A stretch of DNA of 64,000 nt from an uncultured Pelagimonas sp. (GTDB lineage: Bacteria; Pseudomonadota; Alphaproteobacteria; Rhodobacterales; Rhodobacteraceae), in the NCBI RefSeq assembly GCF_947498515.1, contig NZ_CANMKO010000002.1, forward strand, positions 124,001 through 188,000, in the 5' to 3' direction. The translations under genes were made by a program, and so were the position numbers. The notes under the pieces were generated by a model. The model was given only the letters and a program-made list of their open reading frames with translations, had not been told where the DNA came from and did not search any database. This document shows, one piece after another, positions 9,957 to 18,405 of this stretch. Position 1 is the first letter of the stretch. Each line of letters opens with the position of its first letter.

Positions 9957-10325
9957 ATGTTGTGCACGGTCGAGATTCTATTGGACAGCGCGTCGATTTA
10001 CTACAACGAAAGATCGCCGATGGCTGGAAGACCATTGGGAACCAATTGGTTCGATCGTGACGGTGATTTTCTCAGTTACAAAACGGCGAATGGCCTAGAT
10101 GTGCGTTAAAAGCCGTATGGCTGCAACCGCACCTTTGGCACCTGTACTTACACCGAGAATCGCAATGGCAAAAAACGCCGGCTGGTGAGCACAGTTGCTG
10201 TCAAAGGGACCTCCGCTTGTTGCACCGCGCGAGATCGCGACACCGGTGAATTGGCGCGCAAGGGTGGCTTTGAACTTGGCCCTAACTGTCTCAACACGAC
10301 CGGCTGGCATTTGGTGAACAACTAA
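9957..10325 (+). pseudogene. Decayed small reading frame interrupted by TAA
   Basis: An ATG at 9957 opens 50 codons (including MAGRPLGTNWFDRDGDF from 10020). TAA at 10107 stops it, and the same frame then stays open for 71 further codons to TAA at 10323. The downstream part is cysteine-rich (YGC, GTC, ACC, PNC) and reads like a folded protein, so the interruption may be a nonsense mutation. I do not recognise the family. There is no good ribosome site at 9957 or 10020. Bases 9769-9956 hold no gene I can support. Confidence 0.3.
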
Positions 10326-10395
10326 GAGCGCAAGGAAATTCGACTGCTCTCAGTCGCACCGCCAAACCAAAAAACCGAACGGATTCTAAACGTAG

Positions 10396-10422
10396 AAAAG
10401 GCACCCACTCGGGTGCCTTTTT
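10396..10422 (-). terminator. Rho-independent terminator after the DUF4167 gene
   Basis: AAAAGGCACCC and GGGTGCCTTTT form an 11-base stem around the loop ACTC. On the minus strand it ends in a T run, 24 bases after the DUF4167 stop. The A/T tracts on both sides could let it work in both directions. Confidence 0.85.
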
Positions 10423-10445
10423 GTGTTTACGCGCTCACCACTGAT

Positions 10446-11165
10446 TTACTCTGCGGCGGAAGCATCCCCAGCGTCGGGCACCGGAGCAGGATCAGCCTTT
10501 GGCTCATCCTTGGCAGCGGCTGTTTCGGCCTTGGGCTTGCGCGGCGTACGCGGTTTGCGGGGCGCGCGTGGCTTCTTGGGCTTTTCGGCCTTTGGCTTTT
10601 CTTCCGCTTTGGCGTCTGCCTCTGCAGCAGGTTCATCAACCGGGTCTTTGGGTGCTTCTTTTACAGCCGCCTTAGGAGCCTCTTCTGGCTGCGGAGCCAC
10701 CTTGGCTTCTGGCGTTTCGACCAGCTCAGGACCAGTGTCCTCAGGCGTTACAACGGCCAGAACATCCGGTTGGTCGGCTTCGGATGGATCAGGCTGCTTT
10801 TGCTTCTCGGCGTGCTGCGCCTCGCGTTGGGCACGATCACGGTCGCGCTGAGCCTGACGTTCCCGGTTTTCTTTTTCCTGCTGCTCACGACGTGCGTCTT
10901 GCTCGCGCTGCGCCGTGCTTAGCATACGCATGTAATGCTCGGCGTGCTGTTGGAAGTTTTCCGCGGCAACCCGGTCATTGCTTAGGGTCGAATCGCGCGC
11001 CAGCTGGTTGTATTTGTCAATAATTTGCTGCGGCGTACCGCGCACCTTACCCTCTGGTCCCGAGCTATCGAACACCCGATTGACCACATTGCCAAGGTTA
11101 TTATTATTGTTGTTGTTGCGATTGCGGTTATTCTTGTTCCGCGAACGGGATTTGGAAGAGCGCAT
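10446..11165 (-). CDS. DUF4167 domain protein
   Basis: A 239-residue protein with an Arg/Ser/Asn-rich start (MRSSKSRSRNKNNRNR, then a run of asparagines). The compact DUF4167 domain covers about residues 25-95 (VNRVFDSSGPEGKVRGTPQQIIDKYNQLARDS). The rest is a long low-complexity tail of charged, Ala/Pro/Lys-rich sequence. The N-terminal composition suggests RNA binding, but this is inference; the family has no settled role that I know. Its place after prfA-prmC is the usual alphaproteobacterial context. Roughly 210 bases separate it from prmC and may hold its own promoter. Confidence 0.85.
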   Translation of the reverse strand: MRSSKSRSRNKNNRNRNNNNNNNLGNVVNRVFDSSGPEGKVRGTPQQIIDKYNQLARDSTLSNDRVAAENFQQHAEHYMRMLSTAQREQDARREQQEKENRERQAQRDRDRAQREAQHAEKQKQPDPSEADQPDVLAVVTPEDTGPELVETPEAKVAPQPEEAPKAAVKEAPKDPVDEPAAEADAKAEEKPKAEKPKKPRAPRKPRTPRKPKAETAAAKDEPKADPAPVPDAGDASAAE

Positions 11166-11377
11166 AATGTTCAGATACTCAGCCTAATTTTCGACTGTTG
11201 AGGGACCGTACGGCACATGTCGCGCCAGCTTAGAAACCGATCACCTATATGTTTGGCTTACTGTCGGGCCGGACAAGCAACTGTGTTCCGCCATCCCGAC
11301 GGTATTTGAATAACCATAGCTGCGTCATCAAAACAAGAGGTAAAGACCAAACAGGCCGGAATTTGCCGCCAAAACCG

Positions 11378-12223
11378 CTATTTTGTGGCTTTGACACCCA
11401 GAACCACACGATCACGGCCATCCAGATCGGGAATCGTTGACACCTGCTGCAAATTTGCGGCGCGCATCATCTCGGCGACGGCCGCGCCTTGGGTTGGGCC
11501 GATTTCAACCATCAGCCGCCCGCCGTCCGACAAAAACGGGCCCGCGTGATCAATAATATGACGATAGGCTGTCAGGCCATCGGCCTCATCCGTAAGCGCC
11601 ATGCGCGGTTCATGATCACGCACTTCTGGCGATAGACCCGCCATTTCGTCGACGCCGATATAGGGGGGATTAGAAACGATTAGGTCAAACGTCGCTTTGG
11701 TGCGCGTCAACGGCTCAAACCAACTCCCCTGCACGAGGTCGGCCCGATCCCCAAGGTCCAAAGCATTGCGGTTCCAATAGGCGACATTCAACGCCTCGGG
11801 GCTAAGGTCAATTCCAACCCCTTTGGCGGTGTGCGTCTCGGCCAAAAGGGTTAGCAAAATGCACCCTGACCCCGTCCCAAGATCAAGCACATGGTGAATT
11901 GGCAGTGCCAGAGCCGCCTCTATTAGGGTTTCGGTTTCTGGGCGCGGGTCGAGCACTTCAGGCGTGACCAAGAACTCGCGCCCATAAAACAAGCGCCGGC
12001 CAGTGAGATGGCTTACTGGCACCCGTTCGGCCCGGCGTTCGATCAAGGTGTGATAGATCACTTCTAACTCGGGTGTGACGTCCTCGGGCAAAAACAAAGT
12101 CAATCGCCCTGGAGGAACCTTGAGCACATAGGACAGCAATCGGCGGGCGTCTCGCCCTGCGTCTGGCACCTCGGCTGAGGTCAACCGTCGCGTTGCGATC
12201 GCCAAAAGCTCAGCCCCGCGCAT
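11378..12223 (-). CDS. prmC: Release-factor glutamine N5-methyltransferase
   Basis: A 281-residue PrmC/HemK enzyme that methylates the glutamine of the GGQ motif in release factors RF1 and RF2. The SAM site is LDLGTGSGCILLTLL (about residue 115) and the substrate motif is NPPYIG (about residue 187). The start at 12223 has a strong AGGAGG site four bases upstream. A longer frame beginning at 12277 would translate the neighbouring double palindrome and is rejected. It lies just downstream of prfA, whose product it modifies. Confidence 0.93.
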   Translation of the reverse strand: MRGAELLAIATRRLTSAEVPDAGRDARRLLSYVLKVPPGRLTLFLPEDVTPELEVIYHTLIERRAERVPVSHLTGRRLFYGREFLVTPEVLDPRPETETLIEAALALPIHHVLDLGTGSGCILLTLLAETHTAKGVGIDLSPEALNVAYWNRNALDLGDRADLVQGSWFEPLTRTKATFDLIVSNPPYIGVDEMAGLSPEVRDHEPRMALTDEADGLTAYRHIIDHAGPFLSDGGRLMVEIGPTQGAAVAEMMRAANLQQVSTIPDLDGRDRVVLGVKATK

Positions 12224-12264
12224 AACGCCTCCTGACAGGCGCAACACCCGCAGCGCGCGCACCC

Positions 12265-12306
12265 AAATTCCGTGCACGGAATTTGCAAATCTCGTGCACG
12301 AGATTT
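12265..12306. repeat. Double-palindrome element, copy 2
   Basis: Both halves are perfect 20-base palindromes: AAATTCCGTGCACGGAATTT (12265-12284), spacer GC, then AAATCTCGTGCACGAGATTT (12287-12306). The element fills the gap between the prfA stop and the prmC ribosome site. The two halves differ from each other at arm positions, but each difference is matched in the opposite arm. Confidence 0.9.
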
Positions 12307-12321
12307 AGCCCAAGTCGCACC

Positions 12322-13371
12322 CTAGCTCTCCATATCGGCCAAAAGCGCCGCTTGGTGTTCCGCTGTCAGGGCATCGACGATTTCATCCAAATCGCCCTGC
12401 ATGATCTGATCAAGCTTATACAAAGTCAGCCCGATGCGGTGATCCGTCATCCGCCCTTGTGGAAAATTATAGGTTCTGATCCGCTCAGAGCGATCCCCGG
12501 ACCCCACCTGTGATTTCCTATCCGCAGACCGTTCATCCGCCGCCTTTTGACGCTCAGCATCATAAAGACGGGCGCGCAAAACCTGCATGGCAATCTCACG
12601 GTTGCGGTGCTGTGATTTCTCGGAACTGGTCACCACGATACCGGACGGAATGTGGGTAATTCTCACCGCGGAATCGGTGGTGTTGACGTGCTGCCCCCCC
12701 GCCCCGGACGAGCGCATCGTATCAATGCGGATGTCATTGGCATTGATGGCAATATCGACCTCTTCGGCCTCGGGCAAGACGGCGACAGTCGCGGCAGAGG
12801 TGTGGATACGCCCCCCCGATTCTGTTTCCGGCACCCGCTGAACCCGGTGAACCCCGGATTCGAATTTCATCCGGGCGAACACCCCATCGCCTTTGATGCG
12901 CACAACAAGTTCACGAACCCCGCCCAATTCGGAATGGGCTTCTTCGATCACATCCCACCCCCAACCGCGCGCTTCGCAATACCGCTGGTACATGCGGGCC
13001 AAGTCGCCGGCGAACAAAGCCGCCTCATCGCCACCGGTACCGGGGCGTATCTCCAACATCGCCGGACGGGCATCTGCGGCGTCCTTGGGCAAAAGTGCCA
13101 ATTGCACCGCATGTTCCACCTCAGGCAAACGCGCCTTGAGACTGGGCAGCTCTTCTTCTGCCAGCTCGCGCATTTCCGGGTCGTCCATCATCACTTCTGC
13201 CTCGGCAATATCACCGACAAGGCTCTCCCAGTCGCGGATCTGATCCACAACCGGTTTTAGCTCGGAATATTCACGGCCCAATTGCGCAATATCGCCCTCG
13301 CCGGACGACATGCGCACTTCGACATATTCCAGCCGCTCTTTGATTTGTTGTAAACGCTCAGTAGGGATCAT
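12322..13371 (-). CDS. prfA: Peptide chain release factor 1
   Basis: A 349-residue class I release factor for UAA/UAG. The peptidyl-tRNA hydrolysis motif GAGGQHVN is near residue 226. The stop-codon reading loop is in [19 protein letters not shown] near residue 180, with PET where the well-studied enterobacterial protein has PAT. The length is slightly below the 360 typical of E. coli. It is followed by prmC, which methylates its GGQ glutamine. Confidence 0.95.
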   Translation of the reverse strand: MIPTERLQQIKERLEYVEVRMSSGEGDIAQLGREYSELKPVVDQIRDWESLVGDIAEAEVMMDDPEMRELAEEELPSLKARLPEVEHAVQLALLPKDAADARPAMLEIRPGTGGDEAALFAGDLARMYQRYCEARGWGWDVIEEAHSELGGVRELVVRIKGDGVFARMKFESGVHRVQRVPETESGGRIHTSAATVAVLPEAEEVDIAINANDIRIDTMRSSGAGGQHVNTTDSAVRITHIPSGIVVTSSEKSQHRNREIAMQVLRARLYDAERQKAADERSADRKSQVGSGDRSERIRTYNFPQGRMTDHRIGLTLYKLDQIMQGDLDEIVDALTAEHQAALLADMES

Positions 13372-13402
13372 TCAGGTTGCATTGCCCATCACGCAAGCCG
13401 GG

Positions 13403-13816
13403 TCAAGCACCCTCTTGCGAGAAGGCAGCCAACCACCCGTCAACACGGGTCTTATTCACACCCATATCCGATCGCCCAAACCGCAAGCGCCCCCAGACTT
13501 CCAACACGTCGCCGTTGGCCTGAACGGTGGTATAATCCGGGAACCCAAAGCCAAGGCTCCGGGTTATATAGGTGGCATGTCCGTCTTCTGGGCCACCGGC
13601 CAAAAGCACCGTGCGTGGCGTCGCCATGATGAGTTTATGCAAGCGTTCGAACCCGCCCTCACCGGCCGGTACCCGGCGGCGGACACCATCGGTTAGGTCC
13701 TGATCCGCCGAAACCTGCGGGTCGACATGCCAATCCGCGACTTCGGATGGGGCGAACCTAATCCACCCCAACACACCCAAAACGGCGATAAGAATCGCGA
13801 AAAATGCCATGCGCAC
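13403..13816 (-). CDS. DUF1499 family protein
   Basis: A 137-residue protein with one N-terminal hydrophobic segment (FFAILIAVLGVLGWIRF, residues 5-21) acting as signal or anchor. A DUF1499-type domain follows, with RTVLLAGGPEDGHATYITRS and FPDYTTVQ, then GRLRFGRSDMGVNKTRVDGWL. The biochemical role of the family is unknown to me. It lies 31 bases upstream of prfA on the same strand and may share a transcript. About 125 bases upstream hold no gene. Confidence 0.85.
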   Translation of the reverse strand: MRMAFFAILIAVLGVLGWIRFAPSEVADWHVDPQVSADQDLTDGVRRRVPAGEGGFERLHKLIMATPRTVLLAGGPEDGHATYITRSLGFGFPDYTTVQANGDVLEVWGRLRFGRSDMGVNKTRVDGWLAAFSQEGA

Positions 13817-13940
13817 GATGGTCCTCTGATTTTATTATTATGCTCGCCTCATCGATGCACCCAAAAGCGCGATTCTTAAAGGGTGCTTTGATCACATTTG
13901 CGGTTTTCCACCGATTTTTAAGCACCAGTCAGAGCAACGC

Positions 13941-14900
13941 TTAGCGTCGGGTCCAACCCCACAAACAGAGCAGTTCGGTCGCCACATGCGCCGCGGCAAT
14001 GGCGGTGGCCCCGGTGGTATCAAAGGGCGGCGAAACTTCGACAACATCGCCGCCAACCATATTTATCCCGGCCAAGTCACGCAGCATCACCGCCGCTTGC
14101 GCGCTTGTCAAACCACCCCAAACCGGGGTTCCTGTTCCCGGCGCATAGGCCGGATCAAGCGCGTCAATATCAAAGGTGATATAACACGGATTGTCGCCAA
14201 CAATGTCTTTGATCTGCTGGGCAATGGCTTCGGGGCCTTGGCGATGAACAGCGCGCGCATCGAGGATATTGAACCCAATCGTGTCCGGATTATCGGTTCG
14301 AATGCCAATCTGGGCCGAGCGTTCCGGCACAACCACGCCTTCTTTGGCAGCTTTGTACATGAAGGTGCCATGATCCACGCGCCCCGCGTCATCATCCGCC
14401 CAGGTGTCCGTATGCGCGTCAAACTGGATCACGCTTAGCGGCCCGTGCTTCTCGGCATGGGCGCGCAGGCACCCGTGCGTGACGGAATGATCGCCACCAA
14501 GAGCGACACAAGCACTTCCCTGCGCCAAAATTCCGGCGACATGATCCTCGATCAAACCGGGCACAAGATCGGGGCGGGCATAGTCAAAGGCCATGTCGCC
14601 ATAATCGGCAATCGCAAACTCCGACAACACATCATAGCCCCAACCATACGGCGCATCACAAGGCTGCAGCAAAGACGCCTCTCGGATCGCACGCGGGCCA
14701 AGGCGCGTGCCGGGCCGATTGGTAACAGCTTGATCAAAAGGCAGGCCGGTGACGACGATATCCACCCCGCTCAGGACTTTGGAGTATTTGCGACGTAGGA
14801 ACGAGGCCGCCCCGGCAAACACATTTTCAAAGGAGGGCCCTTTGAAATCCTTGCGCGTAAAGGCGTGGTCAATCTGGGTTTTGGCGTCTTCGAGGCTCAT
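13941..14900 (-). CDS. speB: Agmatinase (ureohydrolase family)
   Basis: A 319-residue ureohydrolase with the two-manganese site motifs GGDHSVTH (about 134), DAHTDTW (about 157) and SFDIDALDPAYAPGTGTP (about 240). Agmatinase splits agmatine to putrescine and urea. The family also includes guanidinobutyrase and related guanidino-acid hydrolases, so substrate is likely but not certain. The start at 14900 lies just inside a remarkable hairpin (14907-14955) that includes the only AAGGG-like ribosome site. Two M20 amidohydrolase genes precede it on the same strand. Confidence 0.85.
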   Translation of the reverse strand: MSLEDAKTQIDHAFTRKDFKGPSFENVFAGAASFLRRKYSKVLSGVDIVVTGLPFDQAVTNRPGTRLGPRAIREASLLQPCDAPYGWGYDVLSEFAIADYGDMAFDYARPDLVPGLIEDHVAGILAQGSACVALGGDHSVTHGCLRAHAEKHGPLSVIQFDAHTDTWADDDAGRVDHGTFMYKAAKEGVVVPERSAQIGIRTDNPDTIGFNILDARAVHRQGPEAIAQQIKDIVGDNPCYITFDIDALDPAYAPGTGTPVWGGLTSAQAAVMLRDLAGINMVGGDVVEVSPPFDTTGATAIAAAHVATELLCLWGWTRR

Positions 14901-14906
14901 GGATCA

Positions 14907-14955
14907 GGCCCTTTGCAGTGTCGGGGTGGGCGGGTGGGCGACATTGCAAAGGGCC
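14907..14955. promoter_or_regulatory. Hairpin with G-quadruplex loop upstream of speB
   Basis: The left arm GGCCCTTTGCAGTGTCG (14907-14923) pairs with CGACATTGCAAAGGGCC (14939-14955) over 17 positions with one G-T wobble. The loop is exactly GGGTGGGCGGGTGGG (14924-14938), four G3 tracts with single-base linkers, on the plus strand. speB is read from the minus strand, so its mRNA carries the C-rich version. There the distal arm holds AAAGGG, the only ribosome-site-like sequence, seven bases before the start codon. Possible roles are translation control of speB or a transcription block. Confidence 0.75.
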
Positions 14956-14992
14956 GGCCACCACATTTGATCAAATTCTGCCTCAGGTCAGA

Positions 14993-16153
14993 TCACAAGG
15001 GCAAGGCTTTCTCGACCAATCTGGCGAAAAAGCTGGCCCCAACCGGCGCAATGGCGTCATTAAAATCGAACTCGGGGTGGTGGCAAACCGGCCCTCCGCC
15101 CTGCCCTAGAAACAAATACGCGCCCGGACGTGCCTCAAGCATGTAGGAAAAATCTTCGGCGGCCATGATGGGTTTGACATTGTCATCCACCTTGTCATTG
15201 CCAACAACCTCGCGCGCAACTTGCGCCGCAAAAGCCGCCTGATCAGCATGATTGACTGTTGCCGGATAGCCCTGTTCATAGGTGAGCTCCGCTGTCATCC
15301 CAAAGACCTTGGCCTGATGGTCGACGATCTCAGACATGCGTTCCATGACCAGCGCTTGAACGCCTTTGTCAAAACTGCGGACCGTCCCCTCGATAAAGGC
15401 CGTTTCTGGAATGATATTGTGACTGGTCCCGGAATGGATTTGCGTGACGCTGACAACCAAACGATCCAAAGCATCCACATTGCGCGACACAATCGATTGA
15501 ATGGATTGTACGGTCGCCACGGCCGCCATGATCGGATCACGCGTGGAATAAGGCATCGCCCCGTGGCCACCCTTGCCCTTGATGTTGATCTGAAAGCTGT
15601 CAACCGCAGCCATCAACGGGCCCGGTGCGGTCAACAAATGCCCTTCGGCATCTTCGGGTGAATTATGGATGCCATAGACCTCGTCGATCTCAAAACGCTC
15701 CATCATGCCCTCTTCGACCATGATCCGGCCGCCACCGCCGCCTTCCTCATCCGGTTGAAAAATCAACGCGACCCGTCCGGCGAAATTGCGGGTTTCGGCT
15801 AGGTATTTCGCCGCCCCAAGCAACATGGTCGTATGGCCATCGTGGCCACAGGTATGGGCAACTCCGGGCACCTTAGAAGCGTGGTCCGTGCCCGACATAT
15901 CATCCATGGGAAGCGCGTCCATATCGGCCCGCAACCCGATGGTGCGCCCGGGTTCTCGCCCTTCAATAATGGCGACAACCCCGGTGCGCGCAATACCCTC
16001 GTGAATTTCGGTGATCCCGAATTCTTTCAGCTTTTCAACAACAAACGCAGCCGTCTTAAAGCAATCCAACCCAAGTTCCGGGTGCTGATGAAGATGACGA
16101 CGCCATTCCGTCAGATCATCTTGCATAGCGGCGATAGAATTCACGATAGGCAT
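14993..16153 (-). CDS. M20 family amidohydrolase (hippurate hydrolase-like), paralogue 1
   Basis: A 386-residue M20D peptidase/aminoacylase-type enzyme that removes acyl groups from N-acylated amino acids or cleaves dipeptides. Metal-site landmarks are HTCGHDGHT (about residue 100), FQPDEEGGGGGRIM (about 135, with Asp where PAEE is usual), a histidine in GIHNSPED and the C-terminal MAAEDFSYMLEARPG. The start at 16153 has an AAGGAG site; the longer frame reads into a repeat and is rejected. It is a close relative of the next gene upstream, suggesting tandem duplication and then divergence. Confidence 0.88.
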   Translation of the reverse strand: MPIVNSIAAMQDDLTEWRRHLHQHPELGLDCFKTAAFVVEKLKEFGITEIHEGIARTGVVAIIEGREPGRTIGLRADMDALPMDDMSGTDHASKVPGVAHTCGHDGHTTMLLGAAKYLAETRNFAGRVALIFQPDEEGGGGGRIMVEEGMMERFEIDEVYGIHNSPEDAEGHLLTAPGPLMAAVDSFQINIKGKGGHGAMPYSTRDPIMAAVATVQSIQSIVSRNVDALDRLVVSVTQIHSGTSHNIIPETAFIEGTVRSFDKGVQALVMERMSEIVDHQAKVFGMTAELTYEQGYPATVNHADQAAFAAQVAREVVGNDKVDDNVKPIMAAEDFSYMLEARPGAYLFLGQGGGPVCHHPEFDFNDAIAPVGASFFARLVEKALPL

Positions 16154-16228
16154 CGATAGGTCTCCTTTGCGCCAGAGCCTTTCGCAATTCCTCTCAAAGC
16201 TCAAGCGCTCTCTCACGCGGCGCGCAAC

Positions 16229-16270
16229 AAAATCCATGCATGGATTTTACAAATTCCGTGCACGGAATTT
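16229..16270. repeat. Double-palindrome element, copy 3
   Basis: AAAATCCATGCATGGATTTT (16229-16248), spacer AC, then AAATTCCGTGCACGGAATTT (16251-16270); both are perfect. It sits between the two M20 genes. The second half is identical to the first half of copy 2, 4 kb away, while the first half differs at paired arm positions. This is the only copy whose spacer is AC rather than GC. Confidence 0.9.
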
Positions 16271-16278
16271 GGGCCCGC

Positions 16279-17436
16279 TTAGACGCGATGCCGCGTTTCT
16301 ATCAAACGGGCAAAGAAAGACGCCCCGATCGGAGCCGCGTCATCGTTAAAATCAAATTCCGGGTGATGCACTGACGGTCCAACTCCCTGGCCCAAAAACA
16401 AAAACGCACCGGGTCGCGCCTCAAGCATATAGGAAAAGTCTTCGGCACCCATTTCCGGCGGCAGATCATCAATCACCTGTCCCGACACCTCACGCGCCAC
16501 ATCCGCCGCAAACATCGCCTGTTTTTCGTGGTTGATCGATGGCGGGTAGCTTTTGTCGTAGTCCAGCTCGACCTCCATTTCAAAAGCCGCCCCCTGCCCC
16601 TCAACAATGGCGCGGATGCGCTGCTCGGCCAACGCCCTCACCTCTGGCGTCAAACTGCGCGCCGTTCCCGCAATCATCAATTCACCGGGAATCACATTCA
16701 TGGCTGATCCGCCGTGAAATTGGGTCATCGAGACAACCAAGGCCTCAAGCGGGTCGACATTTCGGCTGACAATGGTTTGCAGGGCCTGTGCAATCGCCAC
16801 CCCACAGGGAAAGGGATCACGGCAATTGGCGGGATAGGCCGCATGGCCCCCCTTACCGCGAACCGTGATGGTGAAATCATCCACCGCCGCCATGATAGGC
16901 CCACCATTTGTGCGAAACTCGCCCAGCTCTCCAAATGGGTCCGTGTGAAGCGCATAAACCTCTTCGATCCCAAACCGTTCCATCACGTTCTCATCTTGGA
17001 CCATAATCCGCCCGCCACCGATGATTTCTTCGGCCGGTTGGAACAGCAAGACAACCTTGCCGGTGAAATTACGCGTCTCGGCCAAGTATTTCGCAGTGCC
17101 CAGCAACATCGCCGTATGCCCATCATGGCCACAGGCATGCATTCGCCCCGGCACTTGGCTGGTATAGGGTCTGCCGGTGGCTTCATCCATCGGCAGCGCA
17201 TCCATATCGGCCCGCAATCCAGTCACCGGCCCGTCGCCCGTGCCGTTGATCACCGCGACCACTCCACTTGTTGCGATACCTTCATGAACCTCATCCACAC
17301 CAAATTCGCGCAAACGCGCGGCAACAAAAGCCGCCGTTTTATGACAATCCAACCCAAGTTCCGGGTTTTGGTGGATATGCTGACGCCATCCCGCCATTTC
17401 CTCTGCAAAACCCGCAATTCGGTTCACAACTGCCAT
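16279..17436 (-). CDS. M20 family amidohydrolase (hippurate hydrolase-like), paralogue 2
   Basis: A 385-residue M20D amidohydrolase with the complete metal set: HACGHDGHT (about 100), FQPAEEIIGGGRIM (about 135), a histidine in ALHTDPFG and GAEDFSYMLEARPG near the C-terminus. The dimerisation lid domain lies about residues 180-290. I place the start at 17436 (MAVVNRIAGF) with AGAGGAG upstream; the longer frame has no support. It is divergent from mazG with about 60 bases between starts, and heads the M20-M20-speB run. Confidence 0.88.
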   Translation of the reverse strand: MAVVNRIAGFAEEMAGWRQHIHQNPELGLDCHKTAAFVAARLREFGVDEVHEGIATSGVVAVINGTGDGPVTGLRADMDALPMDEATGRPYTSQVPGRMHACGHDGHTAMLLGTAKYLAETRNFTGKVVLLFQPAEEIIGGGRIMVQDENVMERFGIEEVYALHTDPFGELGEFRTNGGPIMAAVDDFTITVRGKGGHAAYPANCRDPFPCGVAIAQALQTIVSRNVDPLEALVVSMTQFHGGSAMNVIPGELMIAGTARSLTPEVRALAEQRIRAIVEGQGAAFEMEVELDYDKSYPPSINHEKQAMFAADVAREVSGQVIDDLPPEMGAEDFSYMLEARPGAFLFLGQGVGPSVHHPEFDFNDDAAPIGASFFARLIETRHRV

Positions 17437-17497
17437 GGCTGGACTCCTCTGTCTTGATGCCGCATCCCTTTGGTGAACAAAAGCCTTGGGACATGCA

Positions 17498-18325
17498 ATG
17501 ACCGACGTGACGAAAGACGCCTCTGACAAACTGGTACACACCCCAAACGGCGGCATGCCCCGCCTGATCGAAATCATGCGCCGCCTGCGCGATCCAAACG
17601 ACGGATGCCCTTGGGATTTGGAACAGGATTTCGCCAGCATCGCCCCCTATACCATTGAAGAGGCCTATGAAGTCGCCGACGCCATTGAGCGCGAGGCTTG
17701 GGATGAGCTTAAGGGAGAGCTGGGCGACCTGCTCTTTCAATCGGTATTTCATGCCCAAATGGCCGATGAGGCCGGGTATTTCAACTTTGATGACATCGCC
17801 GATACCATGTCGGACAAGATGGTCGCCCGGCACCCCCATGTTTTTGGCGACGAAAACCGGGACAAATCCTCAGACCAACAAACTTTGGATTGGGAAAAGA
17901 TCAAAGCCGCCGAACGCGCTGCCAAGAAACAAACCGGTGTCTTGGACGGTGTCGCGATGGGCCTACCCGCTTTGATGCGGGCGGTGAAATTGCAAAACCG
18001 TGCCGCGCGGGTCGGATTTGATTGGCCCAGCACCGACGAGGTCTTTGACAAACTGGTTGAAGAAATGCGCGAAGTCGAACAATGCGAGACGCCCGAGGAA
18101 AAATTCGAAGAGTTTGGGGACTTGATGTTTGTCATGGCAAACTTGGCCAGACACTGGAAAATTGACCCCGAAGCGGCCTTGCGCGCCGCCAATGCCAAAT
18201 TCACCCGTCGCTTTGAGTATATCGAAGCGGCGTTGGAGGCGCGTGGAAAATCCCCAAAAGACAGTGACCTACAAGAAATGGATGCGCTTTGGGATGCGGC
18301 AAAAATCGAAGAAAAAAGTACCTGA
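17498..18325 (+). CDS. mazG: Nucleoside triphosphate pyrophosphohydrolase MazG
   Basis: A 275-residue all-alpha NTP pyrophosphohydrolase with two tandem MazG domains. The first (about residues 25-130) has EEAYEVADAIERE and ELGDLLFQSVFHA; the second (about 175-255) has EEMREVEQ and EFGDLMFVMANLARH. Both include the acidic metal-binding pattern. It cleaves NTPs to NMP and pyrophosphate, a housecleaning and stress role. I prefer ATG 17498 over TTG 17486. The stop codon lies inside the Fur-type palindrome that precedes the next gene. Confidence 0.94.
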   Translation: MTDVTKDASDKLVHTPNGGMPRLIEIMRRLRDPNDGCPWDLEQDFASIAPYTIEEAYEVADAIEREAWDELKGELGDLLFQSVFHAQMADEAGYFNFDDIADTMSDKMVARHPHVFGDENRDKSSDQQTLDWEKIKAAERAAKKQTGVLDGVAMGLPALMRAVKLQNRAARVGFDWPSTDEVFDKLVEEMREVEQCETPEEKFEEFGDLMFVMANLARHWKIDPEAALRAANAKFTRRFEYIEAALEARGKSPKDSDLQEMDALWDAAKIEEKST

Positions 18326-18340
18326 TAATCATTATCAGGT
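18320..18340. promoter_or_regulatory. Fur-type operator for the iron-binding protein gene
   Basis: A perfect 21-bp palindrome whose core TGATAATCATTATCA (18323-18337) equals the 7-1-7 Fur box consensus. It abuts a plausible promoter, TTGACC at 18342 and TTAAGA at 18365 with 17 bases between, so a bound repressor would block the -35 region. It overlaps the mazG stop. No T run follows, which argues against a terminator. Confidence 0.75.
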
Positions 18341-18341
18341 A

Positions 18342-18370
18342 TTGACCCAAGTAATTTAGTCAGGTTAAGA
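18342..18370 (+). promoter_or_regulatory. Predicted sigma-70 promoter of the iron-binding protein gene
   Basis: TTGACC (18342-18347) and TTAAGA (18365-18370) are separated by 17 bases, 36 bases before the start codon. A TGAC ... GTCA inverted pair (TGAC from 18343, GTCA ending 18362) overlaps the spacer and could be a second regulator site; this is a guess. Confidence 0.5.
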
Positions 18371-18405
18371 GACGCGCAACGAAAACGTTGCTTTAGGAGA
18401 GCACC

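Noticed and set aside
10107-10109. Stop-codon readthrough or recoding in the interrupted frame
   Set aside because: TAA is the least likely codon for recoding, no stimulatory structure is visible and there is no ribosome site for the frame. Decay is simpler.
18320-18340. Terminator for mazG
   Set aside because: The stem is AT-rich, contains the mazG stop codon and lacks a T run; the match to the Fur consensus explains it better.
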